NCBI GenBank assembly: GCA_016874755.1
Contig: VGTH01000012.1
Span: 54,091-118,090 of the forward strand
DNA: 64,000 nucleotides
Reading direction: 5' to 3'
Origin: Deltaproteobacteria bacterium
GTDB lineage: Bacteria; Desulfobacterota; Binatia; UBA9968
The translations under genes were made by a program, and so were the position numbers. How positions within the stretch are numbered: the stretch's first letter is position 1; the number at the start of each line of letters is the position of its first letter. Shown here one piece after another: positions 1 through 8,986 of the stretch. Below the pieces are notes generated by a model that worked only from the letters and a program-made list of their open reading frames with translations, searched no databases and had not been told where the DNA came from.

Positions 1-114
1 CACCAGAGCGTCGACCATGGAATCGAAAATGGCGTTGATAATAACTTCCGAATCGCGGCGCGATAAAGGAGGAAAGCGTTTGTTTACCTCGTCGATCAAA
101 TCCCTTTTCGTCAT
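1..114 (-). CDS. ihfB: Integration host factor subunit beta, N-terminal part (cut by window edge)
   Basis: The minus strand is open from ATG at 114 to the left edge. The 38 visible residues begin MTKRDLIDEV and continue into a helix typical of the HU/IHF DNA-bending family. The MTK..LI start fits the IHF beta type rather than HU. The family works as a small dimer that sharply bends DNA in the nucleoid. Its position as last visible gene of a cmk-rpsA-sppA-ihfB series supports IhfB, because rpsA and ihfB are neighbours in many proteobacteria. The C-terminal arms lie outside the window, so alpha, beta or HU assignment rests on the N-terminus and context. Confidence 0.75.
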   Translation of the reverse strand, partial: MTKRDLIDEVNKRFPPLSRRDSEVIINAIFDSMVDALV

Positions 115-172
115 TGCACCCCTCACAACACAATAGAAAACTCAAAAGCCAAACCGACTGGCAGGCCGCTCA

Positions 173-1069
173 CTACAGGAACGACGGCGACCATTCATAG
201 CGCAACCAACCGCGCTCCCGCCCCGGAAACGCTCTTCCAAACACCCCCATAAACATCCGCTCCCACCAACGTTCCTGCTCTGGGCGCGAATAGTAGACGC
301 TCGGATGGGCGCCGACACCGCCGCGCTTAGCGGCAAGCTCAATGGCGTCTTCGAGGTTGCCTAATTGATCGACCAGACCCAGCTCTTTGGCCTGGGCGCC
401 GGAGTAAATCCGGCCGTCGGCGAGCCGCCGGACCTGACCTTCATCGAGATTGCGTCCCTTGGCCACCGCGCTGACGAATTGGCTGTGCACGTTGTCGACC
501 AGCGATTGCAGGATTTCGCGCCCCTCGACCGAGAGCGGCGCGAAGGGCGAACCGATATCTTTGTTGACGCCGCTTTTGATGTTGAGCCCCTTGACGCCGA
601 TCTTTTTCATCAGCTCTTCAACGTTATTGAGCTGCATGATCACGCCGATGGAGCCGGTCAGGCTGCCCGGGTTGGCGACAATTTTTTCGCACGCTGCGGC
701 GATGTAGTAGCCGCCGGAGGCCGCGGTGCTCCCCAAGGAGGCGATCAACGGCTTGGCTTTTCTGGCTTTCAAAATTTCTTCAAAAATTTCCTGGGTCGGC
801 GCCACCGCCCCACCCGGCGAATCGATGCGCACCACCACCGCCTTGATCCACGGCGCTTCTTTGAATCGCTTCAACTCGCGCAGCACTTCGTGGGAATCCT
901 CGATGGCGCCTTGCACTTGCAGCACGCCAACACCGTCGCCGGAAAGCAGCGCGAGGGTGCGCGATTCGCCGCCGGTTAAATAGGCGTAAAAGAATGTCGC
1001 AGTGAAAACCACCAGGATAAAAACCGCGAGGATACCCAGCACTCTGAGGATCGGATGCTTAGACGCCAT
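173..1069 (-). CDS. sppA: Signal peptide peptidase SppA (S49 family)
   Basis: A 298-residue membrane-anchored serine protease that digests leftover signal peptides. One hydrophobic segment (about residues 8-30) anchors it. The S49 domain follows, with RIDSPGGAV near 81-89, the probable nucleophile Ser118 in TAASGGYY, and the probable general base Lys170 in NKDIGSP. The 52-residue Ser-Lys spacing matches the short Bacillus-type SppA, which has one protease domain rather than the two of E. coli. The start is 23 bp after the rpsA stop and ihfB follows 58 bp later, so it probably belongs to the cmk-rpsA-sppA-ihfB transcript. Confidence 0.93.
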   Translation of the reverse strand: MASKHPILRVLGILAVFILVVFTATFFYAYLTGGESRTLALLSGDGVGVLQVQGAIEDSHEVLRELKRFKEAPWIKAVVVRIDSPGGAVAPTQEIFEEILKARKAKPLIASLGSTAASGGYYIAAACEKIVANPGSLTGSIGVIMQLNNVEELMKKIGVKGLNIKSGVNKDIGSPFAPLSVEGREILQSLVDNVHSQFVSAVAKGRNLDEGQVRRLADGRIYSGAQAKELGLVDQLGNLEDAIELAAKRGGVGAHPSVYYSRPEQERWWERMFMGVFGRAFPGRERGWLRYEWSPSFL

Positions 1070-1092
1070 CGGTTAACGTGCCGGCAGAAGCC

Positions 1093-2832
1093 CTAACGCC
1101 CTTTGCGCCCCGGACCCTCTTCGTCCCGGTCCAGCCGCAGCTCATCATTGAGCAAGGTCTCGAAAGAGAAGCGGCCGCCTTCCTTTTCCCGCTTAAGATA
1201 GTTTTCCATCTCCTGGCGCTCTTCGGTGCGGCGCAGGGCGCGCACGCTGAGGGCGATTTTCCGCTCATGCAGATCGATATTCATGACCTCGGCTTCGACC
1301 TCGTCGCCGACTTTATATAACGTCGACGGCTTATCGACCCGCTCGGTGCTGAGCTGGGAGACATGGATCAACCCTTCGACGCCTTCCTCGATGCGCACAA
1401 AGACGCCGAAGTCGGGTACGCTGGTAACTTGCCCTTTGACCTTGGAGCCCGCCGGATAGCGGTCCGAAACCATTTTCCAGGGGTCCGGCGCCATCTGCTT
1501 GATGCCGAGCGAAAAACGCGCATTCTCGACGTTGATGCCCAGCACTTTGGCTTCGACGATGTCGCCTTTCTTGAACAGCTCGGAGGGGTGTTTGATTTTC
1601 TTGGTCCAATGCAAGTCGGAGATATGCACCAAGCCGTCGATGCCCTCTTCGATGCCGACGAAAATCCCGAAATCGGTGATGTTGCGCACCGGGCCTTTGA
1701 TGACGGTGCCCACCGGGTATTTCTCCTTGGCTTCTTCCCACGGGTTGGCCATCACTTGCTTCAAGCCGAGCGAGATGCGCCGGTGATTGGGGTCGACGTT
1801 CAGCACCCCCACCTCGACGTTTTGGCCCACCTGCAAGAGCTTCGACGGATGGGCGACCTTTTTGGTCCAGGACATTTCTGAAACATGGATCAACCCTTCG
1901 ATGCCGCTCTCCAATTCGACGAAGGCGCCGTAGTCCATCAAGCTGATGACTTTGCCCTGGATGCGCGTGCCCACCGGATATTTTTCCGCCACGGTGTGCC
2001 AAGGATCGAGGGTGAGCTGCTTCATGCCGAGCGAGATGCGTTCTTTTTCCGAGTCGAACTTGAGCACCACGACTTTGATCTTCTCGCCCACCTGGACGAT
2101 CTCAGACGGATGATTGATGCGGCCCCAGGACATGTCGCTGATGTGCAGGATGCCGTCGATGCCGCCCAAGTCGACAAAGGCGCCGTAGCCGGTGATGTTC
2201 TTCACCGTGCCTTCGAGAATCACGCCCTCTTCGAGCACTTTGAGGATTTCGTGTTTGAGCGAGTCGCGCTCCTTTTCGAGCAGGGCGCGGCGCGACACCA
2301 CGACGTTGCCGCGCGGCCGGTTGAACTTCACCACCGCGAACCGGTCGGTGGTGCCGATGAACTTATCGAGGTTGCGGTTGGGACGAATGTCGACATGTGA
2401 CCCCGGCAGGAAGGCCGGCACGCCGACGTCGACCTTGAAACCACCCTTGACCTTACCGACGATGTGCCCTTCGATACCGCGCCCCTCGTTAAACGCCTTT
2501 TCGATGTCTTCCCAAATCTTCATGCTCTCGGCGCGCTGGCGCGACAGCACAATGCCGCCGTTCTCGGCCTCCGACGAATCGAAATAGACGTCGACTTCGT
2601 CGCCGACATGGGTTTGCACGTTGCCCTGGCGATCGCTGAACTCCTGAATGGGGATTGGCCCCTCGGACTTGTAACCGACGTCGATCAGGACGTGGGTGGA
2701 GGTGATGCCCACCACGCGGCCTTTGACCACCCCGCCGGGCTTAACCGTGCGCAAGCTTTCCTCAAAGAGTGCTTCAAACTCGTTGGCGCCGCCTGCAGTC
2801 GCGCCGGTATTGTCTTCTTGCTTTTCAGCCAT
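1093..2832 (-). CDS. rpsA: 30S ribosomal protein S1
   Basis: A 579-residue protein with six S1 RNA-binding repeats starting near residues 34, 117, 203, 290, 377 and 464. Repeats 3-6 carry the typical G.V..I..YGAFV....G.DGL.HIS pattern. It sits on the 30S subunit and helps load mRNAs. Length and repeat number match the proteobacterial form (E. coli 557 residues). A GGAG lies about 8 bases before the ATG. The tail is basic (about 560-579, ending GRKGR). It lies 20 bp after cmk, a conserved pairing, and sppA follows. Confidence 0.97.
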   Translation of the reverse strand: MAEKQEDNTGATAGGANEFEALFEESLRTVKPGGVVKGRVVGITSTHVLIDVGYKSEGPIPIQEFSDRQGNVQTHVGDEVDVYFDSSEAENGGIVLSRQRAESMKIWEDIEKAFNEGRGIEGHIVGKVKGGFKVDVGVPAFLPGSHVDIRPNRNLDKFIGTTDRFAVVKFNRPRGNVVVSRRALLEKERDSLKHEILKVLEEGVILEGTVKNITGYGAFVDLGGIDGILHISDMSWGRINHPSEIVQVGEKIKVVVLKFDSEKERISLGMKQLTLDPWHTVAEKYPVGTRIQGKVISLMDYGAFVELESGIEGLIHVSEMSWTKKVAHPSKLLQVGQNVEVGVLNVDPNHRRISLGLKQVMANPWEEAKEKYPVGTVIKGPVRNITDFGIFVGIEEGIDGLVHISDLHWTKKIKHPSELFKKGDIVEAKVLGINVENARFSLGIKQMAPDPWKMVSDRYPAGSKVKGQVTSVPDFGVFVRIEEGVEGLIHVSQLSTERVDKPSTLYKVGDEVEAEVMNIDLHERKIALSVRALRRTEERQEMENYLKREKEGGRFSFETLLNDELRLDRDEEGPGRKGR

Positions 2833-2852
2833 GAACCAGAACTCCGATCTTG

Positions 2853-3521
2853 TTAGTTTGCTAGTGCCTTGTGTTGTATTGCCGCAACTACCTGACGAGC
2901 CACGCTGTCGGCATCGAGCGATGATGAATCGATGGCGAGAGCGTCGTCAGCCCGCCGCAGCGGTGCGATGTCGCGTTCAGTGTCGCGCCGGTCGCGCTCT
3001 TCCATTTCGGCCAGAGTGTCGGAAAAACTCACCGAGCGCCCGGCCTTTTGCAGCTCCTCGAAGCGCCGGCGCGCGCGCTCGCGCAGCGAGGCGTCGAGAA
3101 AGATTTTCACCTCGGCTTCGGGAAATACCACCGTGCCGACGTCGCGGCCCTCGGCCACCACGTTGCCGCGCATGCCCAATGCACGCTGCAACTCAAGCAT
3201 GCGCTGGCGGACAATTTTTAACGCCGATGCTTTGGAAGCCATCTGACTGACTTCGGGAGTGCGAATCAGCCCTGAAACCTCTTCGCCATCCAGGTACACT
3301 TCGAGCCGGCCGTCCCGTTCGGCCAAATCGATGGAGGAATCCGCCACCAGTTGGGTCATGGCCCCATCATCCGCCAAATCCACACCTCGACGCAACACTT
3401 GCAATGCCAGAGCGCGATACATGGCGCCGGTGTCGAGATAGATAAACCCCAACTCCCTGGCTAATCGCTTTGCCAACGTGCTCTTGCCCGCCCCTGAAGG
3501 ACCGTCGATTGCGACAATCAA
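2853..3521 (-). CDS. cmk: Cytidylate kinase
   Basis: Phosphorylates CMP and dCMP with ATP. From the chosen TTG at 3521 the protein is 222 residues, the usual size, and opens directly into the P-loop GPSGAGKS (7-14). DTGAMYR (30-36) and GRDVGT (125-130) are the nucleotide-binding and lid signatures. TTG at 3521 has an AAAGG 7 bases upstream. An in-frame TTG at 3575 would add 18 unconserved residues and overlap aroA without a ribosome-binding site. It sits between aroA and rpsA in the supraoperon. Confidence 0.93.
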   Translation of the reverse strand: MIVAIDGPSGAGKSTLAKRLARELGFIYLDTGAMYRALALQVLRRGVDLADDGAMTQLVADSSIDLAERDGRLEVYLDGEEVSGLIRTPEVSQMASKASALKIVRQRMLELQRALGMRGNVVAEGRDVGTVVFPEAEVKIFLDASLRERARRRFEELQKAGRSVSFSDTLAEMEERDRRDTERDIAPLRRADDALAIDSSSLDADSVARQVVAAIQHKALAN

Positions 3522-3562
3522 GCTCGCACCTTTTCCGCAGGGACTATCCTCTGTATCTCGGT

Positions 3563-4849
3563 TTATTGCAAACAAATCTGCCCCAGCAAATCGAAAAATG
3601 TCGGAAACGAAATATCGGCGCAGGCGGCATCGTCGATCGCCACCGCGTCTTGCGCAACCAAAGCGGCGATGGCGAAAGACATCGCCACGCGATGGTCGGC
3701 AAAGCTGCGCACCGCGCCGCCGCGCACCGATTCCGCGCCATGTATGGTCATGGCATCTTCGCGTTCATCGACTTGCACGCCCAGCCGGCGCAGCCCCTCG
3801 GTCATGGCGGCAATGCGATCCGATTCCTTGTAGCGCAGCTCATGAATATCCGAGAACGTCGTCTTGCCCCTGGCCAGCGCGGCGGCGATGGCGAGTATCG
3901 GATATTCATCGATGGTGCGCGCGACATAGTCGGCACCGACGTCGATGCCGTGCAGCGCGCTGCCGATCACGCGCAGATCGGCGACCGCTTCGCCGGCGGC
4001 GCTGCGGACGTTTTGCTTTTCGACTTTTGCGCCCATCTGCTGCAAGAGCTCCAGCACACCGTCGCGGGTCGGATTACAGCCGACGTTGGTAATCGTCACA
4101 TCGGAGCCCGGCACCAAAGCAGCGGCGACGAGAAAAAACGCCGCCGAAGAGATATCGCCGGGGATGCGCACCTCCTGGCCCGTCAACTCTTGCCCACCAG
4201 CCAAAGTAATGACCTTGCCCTCGACGCCTAGCTGCGCGCCAAAACCGCGCAGCATGACTTCGGTGTGATCGCGCGAGCGCAGCGGCTCCTGCACGACGGT
4301 GGTCCCGGCGGCTTGCAGCGCCGCCAGCAAAAGCGCCGACTTTACCTGCGCGCTGGCGATCGGCATAGGATATTCGATGCCGCGCAGGCCGCCGCCGTCG
4401 ATCTCCAGCGGCGCCAGACCGTTAGCGGTCTTGCTGCGAATCTTCGCACCCATGCGCGATAGTGGATCGATCACCCGCTGCATCGGCCGTTGGCGCAACG
4501 AGCCGTCGCCGTCCAGTTCGCTGTGAAAGGGCCGCCCGGCCAGCAGGCCCGACATGAGCCGCATGGTCGTGCCGGAGTTGCCGCAGTCGATCGCCGCCGC
4601 AGGCGGGCGCAGGCCGCCCCAGCCTTTGCCTTCGATGACTAGCGCTTCACCTTGCCGCTCGATCGCCACACCCATCCGGCGAAACGCCTTGACCGTGCGC
4701 GAGTTGTCGTCGCCGCCGGACAGATTGAAAACCCGCGTCGCGCCCTTGGCGATGCTGCCCAAGATTACCGCGCGGTGGGCGATGGACTTATCGCCCGGCA
4801 CTGTGATCGTGCCGCGCAGCGGTTTCTTGATTGGCTCGATGCGCTTCAT
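3563..4849 (-). CDS. aroA: 3-phosphoshikimate 1-carboxyvinyltransferase (EPSP synthase)
   Basis: Sixth step of the shikimate pathway, joining shikimate 3-phosphate and PEP. The 428-residue protein has the N-terminal GDKSIAHR (19-26), GNSGTTMR (90-97), and a late RYKESDRI motif. The GNSGTTMRLMSG wording resembles the Bacillus-type branch more than the E. coli-type GNAGTAMRP. The glycine in that loop is kept, so nothing here suggests glyphosate tolerance. The ATG directly follows the tyrA TAA (TAAATG), suggesting translational coupling. Confidence 0.96.
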   Translation of the reverse strand: MKRIEPIKKPLRGTITVPGDKSIAHRAVILGSIAKGATRVFNLSGGDDNSRTVKAFRRMGVAIERQGEALVIEGKGWGGLRPPAAAIDCGNSGTTMRLMSGLLAGRPFHSELDGDGSLRQRPMQRVIDPLSRMGAKIRSKTANGLAPLEIDGGGLRGIEYPMPIASAQVKSALLLAALQAAGTTVVQEPLRSRDHTEVMLRGFGAQLGVEGKVITLAGGQELTGQEVRIPGDISSAAFFLVAAALVPGSDVTITNVGCNPTRDGVLELLQQMGAKVEKQNVRSAAGEAVADLRVIGSALHGIDVGADYVARTIDEYPILAIAAALARGKTTFSDIHELRYKESDRIAAMTEGLRRLGVQVDEREDAMTIHGAESVRGGAVRSFADHRVAMSFAIAALVAQDAVAIDDAACADISFPTFFDLLGQICLQ

Positions 4850-5713
4850 TTAGCCAATACTTTCCCGCACTGTTTGCGCCCGGGCGAAAACCTTCTCCAG
4901 GACTGCGCCTCTGCCACCATCGATGGCACGCTTCAACTTTTCCAAGTTGCGAATGTAATTGCCCAAGGACTGTGACACCGCCTTGCGATTCGACAAACAG
5001 ATGTCGCGCCACAGCTCGGGCCGGCTGCCGGCGATGCGCGTGATGTCTTTGAAGCCGCCAGCGCAATAGGTTTTTAGATCGATGCCATCGATCTTGGTCT
5101 GGTCAAGGGCGTTCACCAAAGCGTAGGCGACCACATGGGGCAAGTGGCTGACAATCCCCAAAACCTTGTCGTGCTGCACCGCGTCCATGGTTTGCACTTT
5201 AGCACCGACGCGGCGCCATAGAAGCTCCATTTTTTTTAAAGCCGCAGGATCGGTGCGGCGCGTCGGCGTTAGAATACAACGCTTATTGACGTAGAGATCG
5301 GCGCGCGCCGCCTGGGCACCCCACTGCTCGCTGCCGGCGATCGGATGGGCGCCAACAAAGTGAATGTCCGGCGGCAGAATCTTTTCCATGCCGCGCACGA
5401 TCTCCGCCTTGACGCTGCCGACGTCGCTGACGATGCATCCTGGCTGCAATCTCGGCAGAAACGCTTCGGTCAACGGCACGATGGTTTGCACCGGCGTACC
5501 GAGCATTAGGAAATCGGTATCGGTCGGAATCTCCGCCTCACGCAGAAAATAGCTGTCGATCAAACGCGCCTTCTTGGCGACCTTGAGATTCTCTTCGGTG
5601 CGGCCGTAGCCGACGACTTGTTTGACCAATTTGCGCCGGCGCATATCCAGCGCCAGCGAGCCGCCGATCAGCCCGACCCCCGCCACGACCATTTTGCGAA
5701 ACATGACAGCCAA
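4850..5713 (-). CDS. tyrA: Prephenate dehydrogenase (TyrA family)
   Basis: Oxidatively decarboxylates prephenate (or arogenate) towards tyrosine, using NAD(P). The 287-residue protein starts with a Rossmann fold, GVGLIGG at 12-18. It lacks a fused chorismate mutase and a C-terminal ACT domain. The start is a TTG at 5713 with AGGAG six bases upstream; ATG at 5704 is an alternative. It lies 9 bp after hisC and abuts aroA. Prephenate versus arogenate preference cannot be read from the sequence. Confidence 0.92.
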   Translation of the reverse strand: MAVMFRKMVVAGVGLIGGSLALDMRRRKLVKQVVGYGRTEENLKVAKKARLIDSYFLREAEIPTDTDFLMLGTPVQTIVPLTEAFLPRLQPGCIVSDVGSVKAEIVRGMEKILPPDIHFVGAHPIAGSEQWGAQAARADLYVNKRCILTPTRRTDPAALKKMELLWRRVGAKVQTMDAVQHDKVLGIVSHLPHVVAYALVNALDQTKIDGIDLKTYCAGGFKDITRIAGSRPELWRDICLSNRKAVSQSLGNYIRNLEKLKRAIDGGRGAVLEKVFARAQTVRESIG

Positions 5714-5722
5714 CGAAAACTC

Positions 5723-6820
5723 CTAGCTCGCCTTGATAATCTGCGCCAATGCGTCAATAAACTTGCGATTCTCTACTTCGGTGCCGACGGTAACGCGCAC
5801 ATGTTCAGGAAATTTGTAGCCGCCCATGGGCCGCACAATCACACCGCGCTTGAGCAGCGCGGTGAAAACCTCTTGGCCCTTGCCGACCCGCACCAGCACA
5901 AAGTTGCCATGGCTCGGCACATAATCGAGACCGAGCCGCTTGAATTCACCCGCCAAAAACTGCAACCCCTTGGCGTTTACTTCGAGACTGCGCTGCACAT
6001 GCTCGCCGTCATCCAACGCCGCTAAGGCGGCCCACTGCGCCACCGCGTTGACATTGAAGGGCTGGCGCACCCGCTGCATCATGGCGATAATTTCTTTGGG
6101 CGCCACGCCGTAGCCAACCCGCAGACCCGCAAGGCCGTAGAGCTTAGAGAAAGTTCGCAGCGTCAGGATCGCCCGCCCGGCTTCGTGATAGCGCAGCGAG
6201 TCGGGATACTCCGAATCTTGGACATATTCAAAATAGGCTTCATCGACGATCAACAAAATGTCCGGCGAAACTCTTTTCAGAAACGCTTCCCACTCGGTGC
6301 GGCGAACAATCGTCCCGGTGGGATTGTTCGGATTGGCCAGAAACACAATTCGAGTGTTAGCTGTGATCGCATCGGCAATGCCTGCTAAATCGTGGGTGAA
6401 ATTCTTCAGCGGCACCTGTTTGCTCTTGCCGCCCACCGCTTGCACGATGAGCTGATAGACCACGAACGCCTGTGCCGCCATCACCGCTTCGTCGCCGGCG
6501 CGTAGAAAGGTCCGCACCGCCAGCTCGATGATCTCATTGGAGCCGTTGCCGAACATCAACGTCTCCGGTGCAACCCCGAGTTTCCGCGCCAAGCCCTGCT
6601 TCAAATAGAAACAATCTCCGTCGGGATAAAGATGCAGTTGCTCGAGCTTGGCGCGCATAGCGGCTAGAGCTTTGGGCGAAGGGCCCAAGGGATTTTCGTT
6701 GGACGCCAGCTTAACCGAGTGGGCAATGCCGTATTCGCGCTCGACCTCTTCGATCGGCTTGCCGGGCTCGTAGGGAATCAACGAGCGGATGTATTCGGGT
6801 ACTTGTTCGATGATCTTCAT
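5723..6820 (-). CDS. hisC: Histidinol-phosphate / aromatic aminotransferase (HisC-like, PLP)
   Basis: A fold-type I aminotransferase of 365 residues from the ATG at 6820. It has ASNENPLGPS (39-48), ANPNNPTG (162-169), DEAYFEY (193-199) and the probable PLP lysine Lys226 in TFSKLYG. The ATG overlaps the pheA stop (ATGA), so the genes are coupled. Within a pheA-hisC-tyrA-aroA run such HisC homologues often serve phenylalanine and tyrosine transamination. Dual use in histidine synthesis is possible, and no other his genes are visible. Confidence 0.9.
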   Translation of the reverse strand: MKIIEQVPEYIRSLIPYEPGKPIEEVEREYGIAHSVKLASNENPLGPSPKALAAMRAKLEQLHLYPDGDCFYLKQGLARKLGVAPETLMFGNGSNEIIELAVRTFLRAGDEAVMAAQAFVVYQLIVQAVGGKSKQVPLKNFTHDLAGIADAITANTRIVFLANPNNPTGTIVRRTEWEAFLKRVSPDILLIVDEAYFEYVQDSEYPDSLRYHEAGRAILTLRTFSKLYGLAGLRVGYGVAPKEIIAMMQRVRQPFNVNAVAQWAALAALDDGEHVQRSLEVNAKGLQFLAGEFKRLGLDYVPSHGNFVLVRVGKGQEVFTALLKRGVIVRPMGGYKFPEHVRVTVGTEVENRKFIDALAQIIKAS

Positions 6821-7893
6821 ACACCGCTCGGATAGGAACCTAAGATTTTCAAGAACGTGCAGTTTTTTTCCAACGTCGCGATCGCGCGCTTCACCGTTCC
6901 CTGCTCGCGATGGCCGCGCATGTCGAGGAAGAACATATATTCCCAAGGTTTGTTCTTGAGCGGCCGCGATTCGATCTTGCTCAGATTGATGCGGCTTTTG
7001 GCGAAGGGCTGAAGCATGCGATAGAGCACCCCCGGCTTGTCCTTCACCGAAAAGACCAGCGAAGTCTTGTCGTCGCGGCTCGGGCTCGTCTGCATTTTGC
7101 CGATGACGAGAAAGCGCGTGATGTTGTTGCTGCGGTCCTCGATATTGGCCGCCACCGCTTTCAGATCGTAGACTTCCTTCGCCATCGCGCTAGCGACCGC
7201 AGCCACCGCGCCGTCCTGCGCCGCCGTTTGCGCGGCGTGCGCCGTGCTGGCAACTTCTTCCACCGCAACGTTGGGAAAACGGCTGGTCAACCAACCGCGG
7301 CATTGCGCCAGCGCCTGCGGATGGGACAGAATCCGCCGCACGTCTTCGGCGCGGCCGCTCTTTGACAGCAGATTGTGGTGAATGTCGAGAAAAATCTCGG
7401 CGCAGATCTGCAGCTCGGAATCGACCAAGCAATCGAGCGTGTGCGCGACCACACCTTCGGTGGAATTTTCGATCGGCACCACGCCAAAAGCGGTGCGTCC
7501 CTGGGTCACTTCCTGAAACACCTGCGGTATGCTCGCCGTCGGCAACAACGTCGTCGAAGCACCGAACTTCTCCCGCGCGGCCAAATGGCTGTAGGTCGCC
7601 TCGGCACCGAAAAATGCCACTTTCATCGGCGCTTCGAGGGAGCGGCAGCCGGAAACGATTTCGCGAAAGACGGAACGAATGGCGGTGGCAGAGAGCGGGC
7701 CGCGGCTCAACTCGGCGGCGTGTTGTAAGACTTCTTGTTCGCGATGAGGAACGTAGACAGGAGCGTTGCTTAAACTCTTGGTCTGACCAATCCTGCGGGC
7801 CAGGCTGGCCCGGTCGTTTAGCAGGGCGACTATCTTTCCATCAATCTGATCGATCTTTTTTCGAAGGGCATCGACCGACTCATTACGGCTCAA
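6817..7893 (-). CDS. pheA: Bifunctional chorismate mutase / prephenate dehydratase (P-protein)
   Basis: Converts chorismate through prephenate to phenylpyruvate. Three parts are visible: an AroQ-type helical mutase (about 1-85, LRKKIDQID), a dehydratase domain with ENSTEG and NNITRFLVIG, and a C-terminal ACT domain with KPGVLY and ESRP, the motifs that bind phenylalanine for feedback inhibition. TTG at 7893 is preferred because GGTGAGG lies six bases upstream and the mutase helix starts right after. The frame stays open to 8046 but the extra residues look unconserved. First gene of the supraoperon, divergent from the pseudouridine synthase gene. Confidence 0.92.
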   Translation of the reverse strand: MSRNESVDALRKKIDQIDGKIVALLNDRASLARRIGQTKSLSNAPVYVPHREQEVLQHAAELSRGPLSATAIRSVFREIVSGCRSLEAPMKVAFFGAEATYSHLAAREKFGASTTLLPTASIPQVFQEVTQGRTAFGVVPIENSTEGVVAHTLDCLVDSELQICAEIFLDIHHNLLSKSGRAEDVRRILSHPQALAQCRGWLTSRFPNVAVEEVASTAHAAQTAAQDGAVAAVASAMAKEVYDLKAVAANIEDRSNNITRFLVIGKMQTSPSRDDKTSLVFSVKDKPGVLYRMLQPFAKSRINLSKIESRPLKNKPWEYMFFLDMRGHREQGTVKRAIATLEKNCTFLKILGSYPSGV

Positions 7894-7983
7894 TGACAAC
7901 CTCACCAAGGCACACCGCAAGATGTGCCCACAAACTAGTACGCTGCGGCCGTAACTTATCTTAATCCCTAAAGAATTGCAAAT

Positions 7984-8928
7984 ATGGCCAAACTTTCCCT
8001 TGCCCCCAATGGGGCCACCAGCTATGACTTTAGTGCGATGCGCCAAATCGAGATCACGCCCGCCGACAACGGCAAGAAACTAGAGAATTTTCTCAAGAAA
8101 GAATTTCCCATCGGTTACGTCAGAAAATTGTTTCGCAAAAACGCTGTCCGCGTCAATGGTCAAAGAGTCAGGCCGAATTGCCTAGTCCGCTCAGGCGACA
8201 GCGTGCAACTCTACATTCAGTTCGAAGCCCAGACCAAATCCGGCCGCTCCGTTGCAGTGAAAACGCCACTGCCGATCGTCTTCGAAGACAACGAGATTCT
8301 CATCATCGACAAGCCTGCCGGGCTGGCGGTGCACGAAGCGAGCGGTATCCAGCGCCGCGACACCGTGATCGGCATCTTGGAAGCGCAATATCGCGCGCAG
8401 CCTATGCGACCGCGGCTGGTGCACCGCATCGATCAAGATACTTCCGGGCTATTGCTAGTAGCCAAAAATGACCAATCCAAAGAGACCCTTGAAGGACTCT
8501 TCGAGACGAAGAGAGTTGAGAAAATCTATATCGCGCTGGTGTCCGGTCGGCTGCCACAGCCCTCGGGAACCATCGACTTCCCGCTGCCGGGCCGCGACGA
8601 CCAGCCGGTGCATGCGGTCACCCATTACAAGACAATTCAAAAATTCGCTGAAACGACACTGGTGGAAGCTCGGATCGACACCGGCAGAATGCATCAGATT
8701 CGCCTCCACTTCGCCAAGCTGGGCTATCCGGTGGTCATGGACGAGCGCCACGGCGACTTCGCCTTCAACCGCCGATTTCGCAAAGACTATGGTTTGAAGC
8801 GCCAGTTCCTGCACGCGGCGAATTTGTCGCTGGCTTATGGCGGAAAGAAAAAGAATTGGCACGCTTCGCTGCCGGAAGACTTAACCGATGTGCTGACGCA
8901 GCTATCCAAGGAAAACCGGGCGCGCTGA
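7984..8928 (+). CDS. RluA-family pseudouridine synthase (RluC/RluD-like)
   Basis: Isomerises uridines in rRNA or tRNA. An S4-like RNA-binding region (about 31-75, KLFRKNAVRVNGQRV) precedes the catalytic RluA domain. The latter has VHRIDQDTSG with the catalytic Asp150, and later GRMHQIRLHFA. Both features point to the RluC/RluD branch, but the target base cannot be told. ATG at 8038 (MRQIEITP) is an alternative start with equally weak ribosome-binding context, and homologues often begin near there. It is transcribed away from pheA and converges on the methyltransferase gene. Confidence 0.9.
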   Translation: MAKLSLAPNGATSYDFSAMRQIEITPADNGKKLENFLKKEFPIGYVRKLFRKNAVRVNGQRVRPNCLVRSGDSVQLYIQFEAQTKSGRSVAVKTPLPIVFEDNEILIIDKPAGLAVHEASGIQRRDTVIGILEAQYRAQPMRPRLVHRIDQDTSGLLLVAKNDQSKETLEGLFETKRVEKIYIALVSGRLPQPSGTIDFPLPGRDDQPVHAVTHYKTIQKFAETTLVEARIDTGRMHQIRLHFAKLGYPVVMDERHGDFAFNRRFRKDYGLKRQFLHAANLSLAYGGKKKNWHASLPEDLTDVLTQLSKENRAR

Positions 8929-8937
8929 ATCGCGCCC
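8918..8937 (+). terminator. GC hairpin at the end of the pseudouridine synthase gene
   Basis: GGGCGCG (8918-8924) pairs with CGCGCCC (8931-8937) around the TGA stop. There is no clear U-run, so it may only be a weak bidirectional terminator between convergent genes. Confidence 0.4.
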
Positions 8938-8986
8938 TTACCGCAGATTTCCGCAACGGCTGGAACAGCTGGAACGAGTTAACCCG

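Noticed and set aside
365..979. Long plus-strand frame (204 codons) opposite sppA
   Set aside because: It mirrors the well-supported sppA gene. GC-rich codon use leaves antisense frames open, and its translation has no family pattern.
1363..2400. Two long plus-strand frames opposite rpsA
   Set aside because: They follow the repeat structure of the S1 domains on the other strand and have no ribosome-binding sites of their own.
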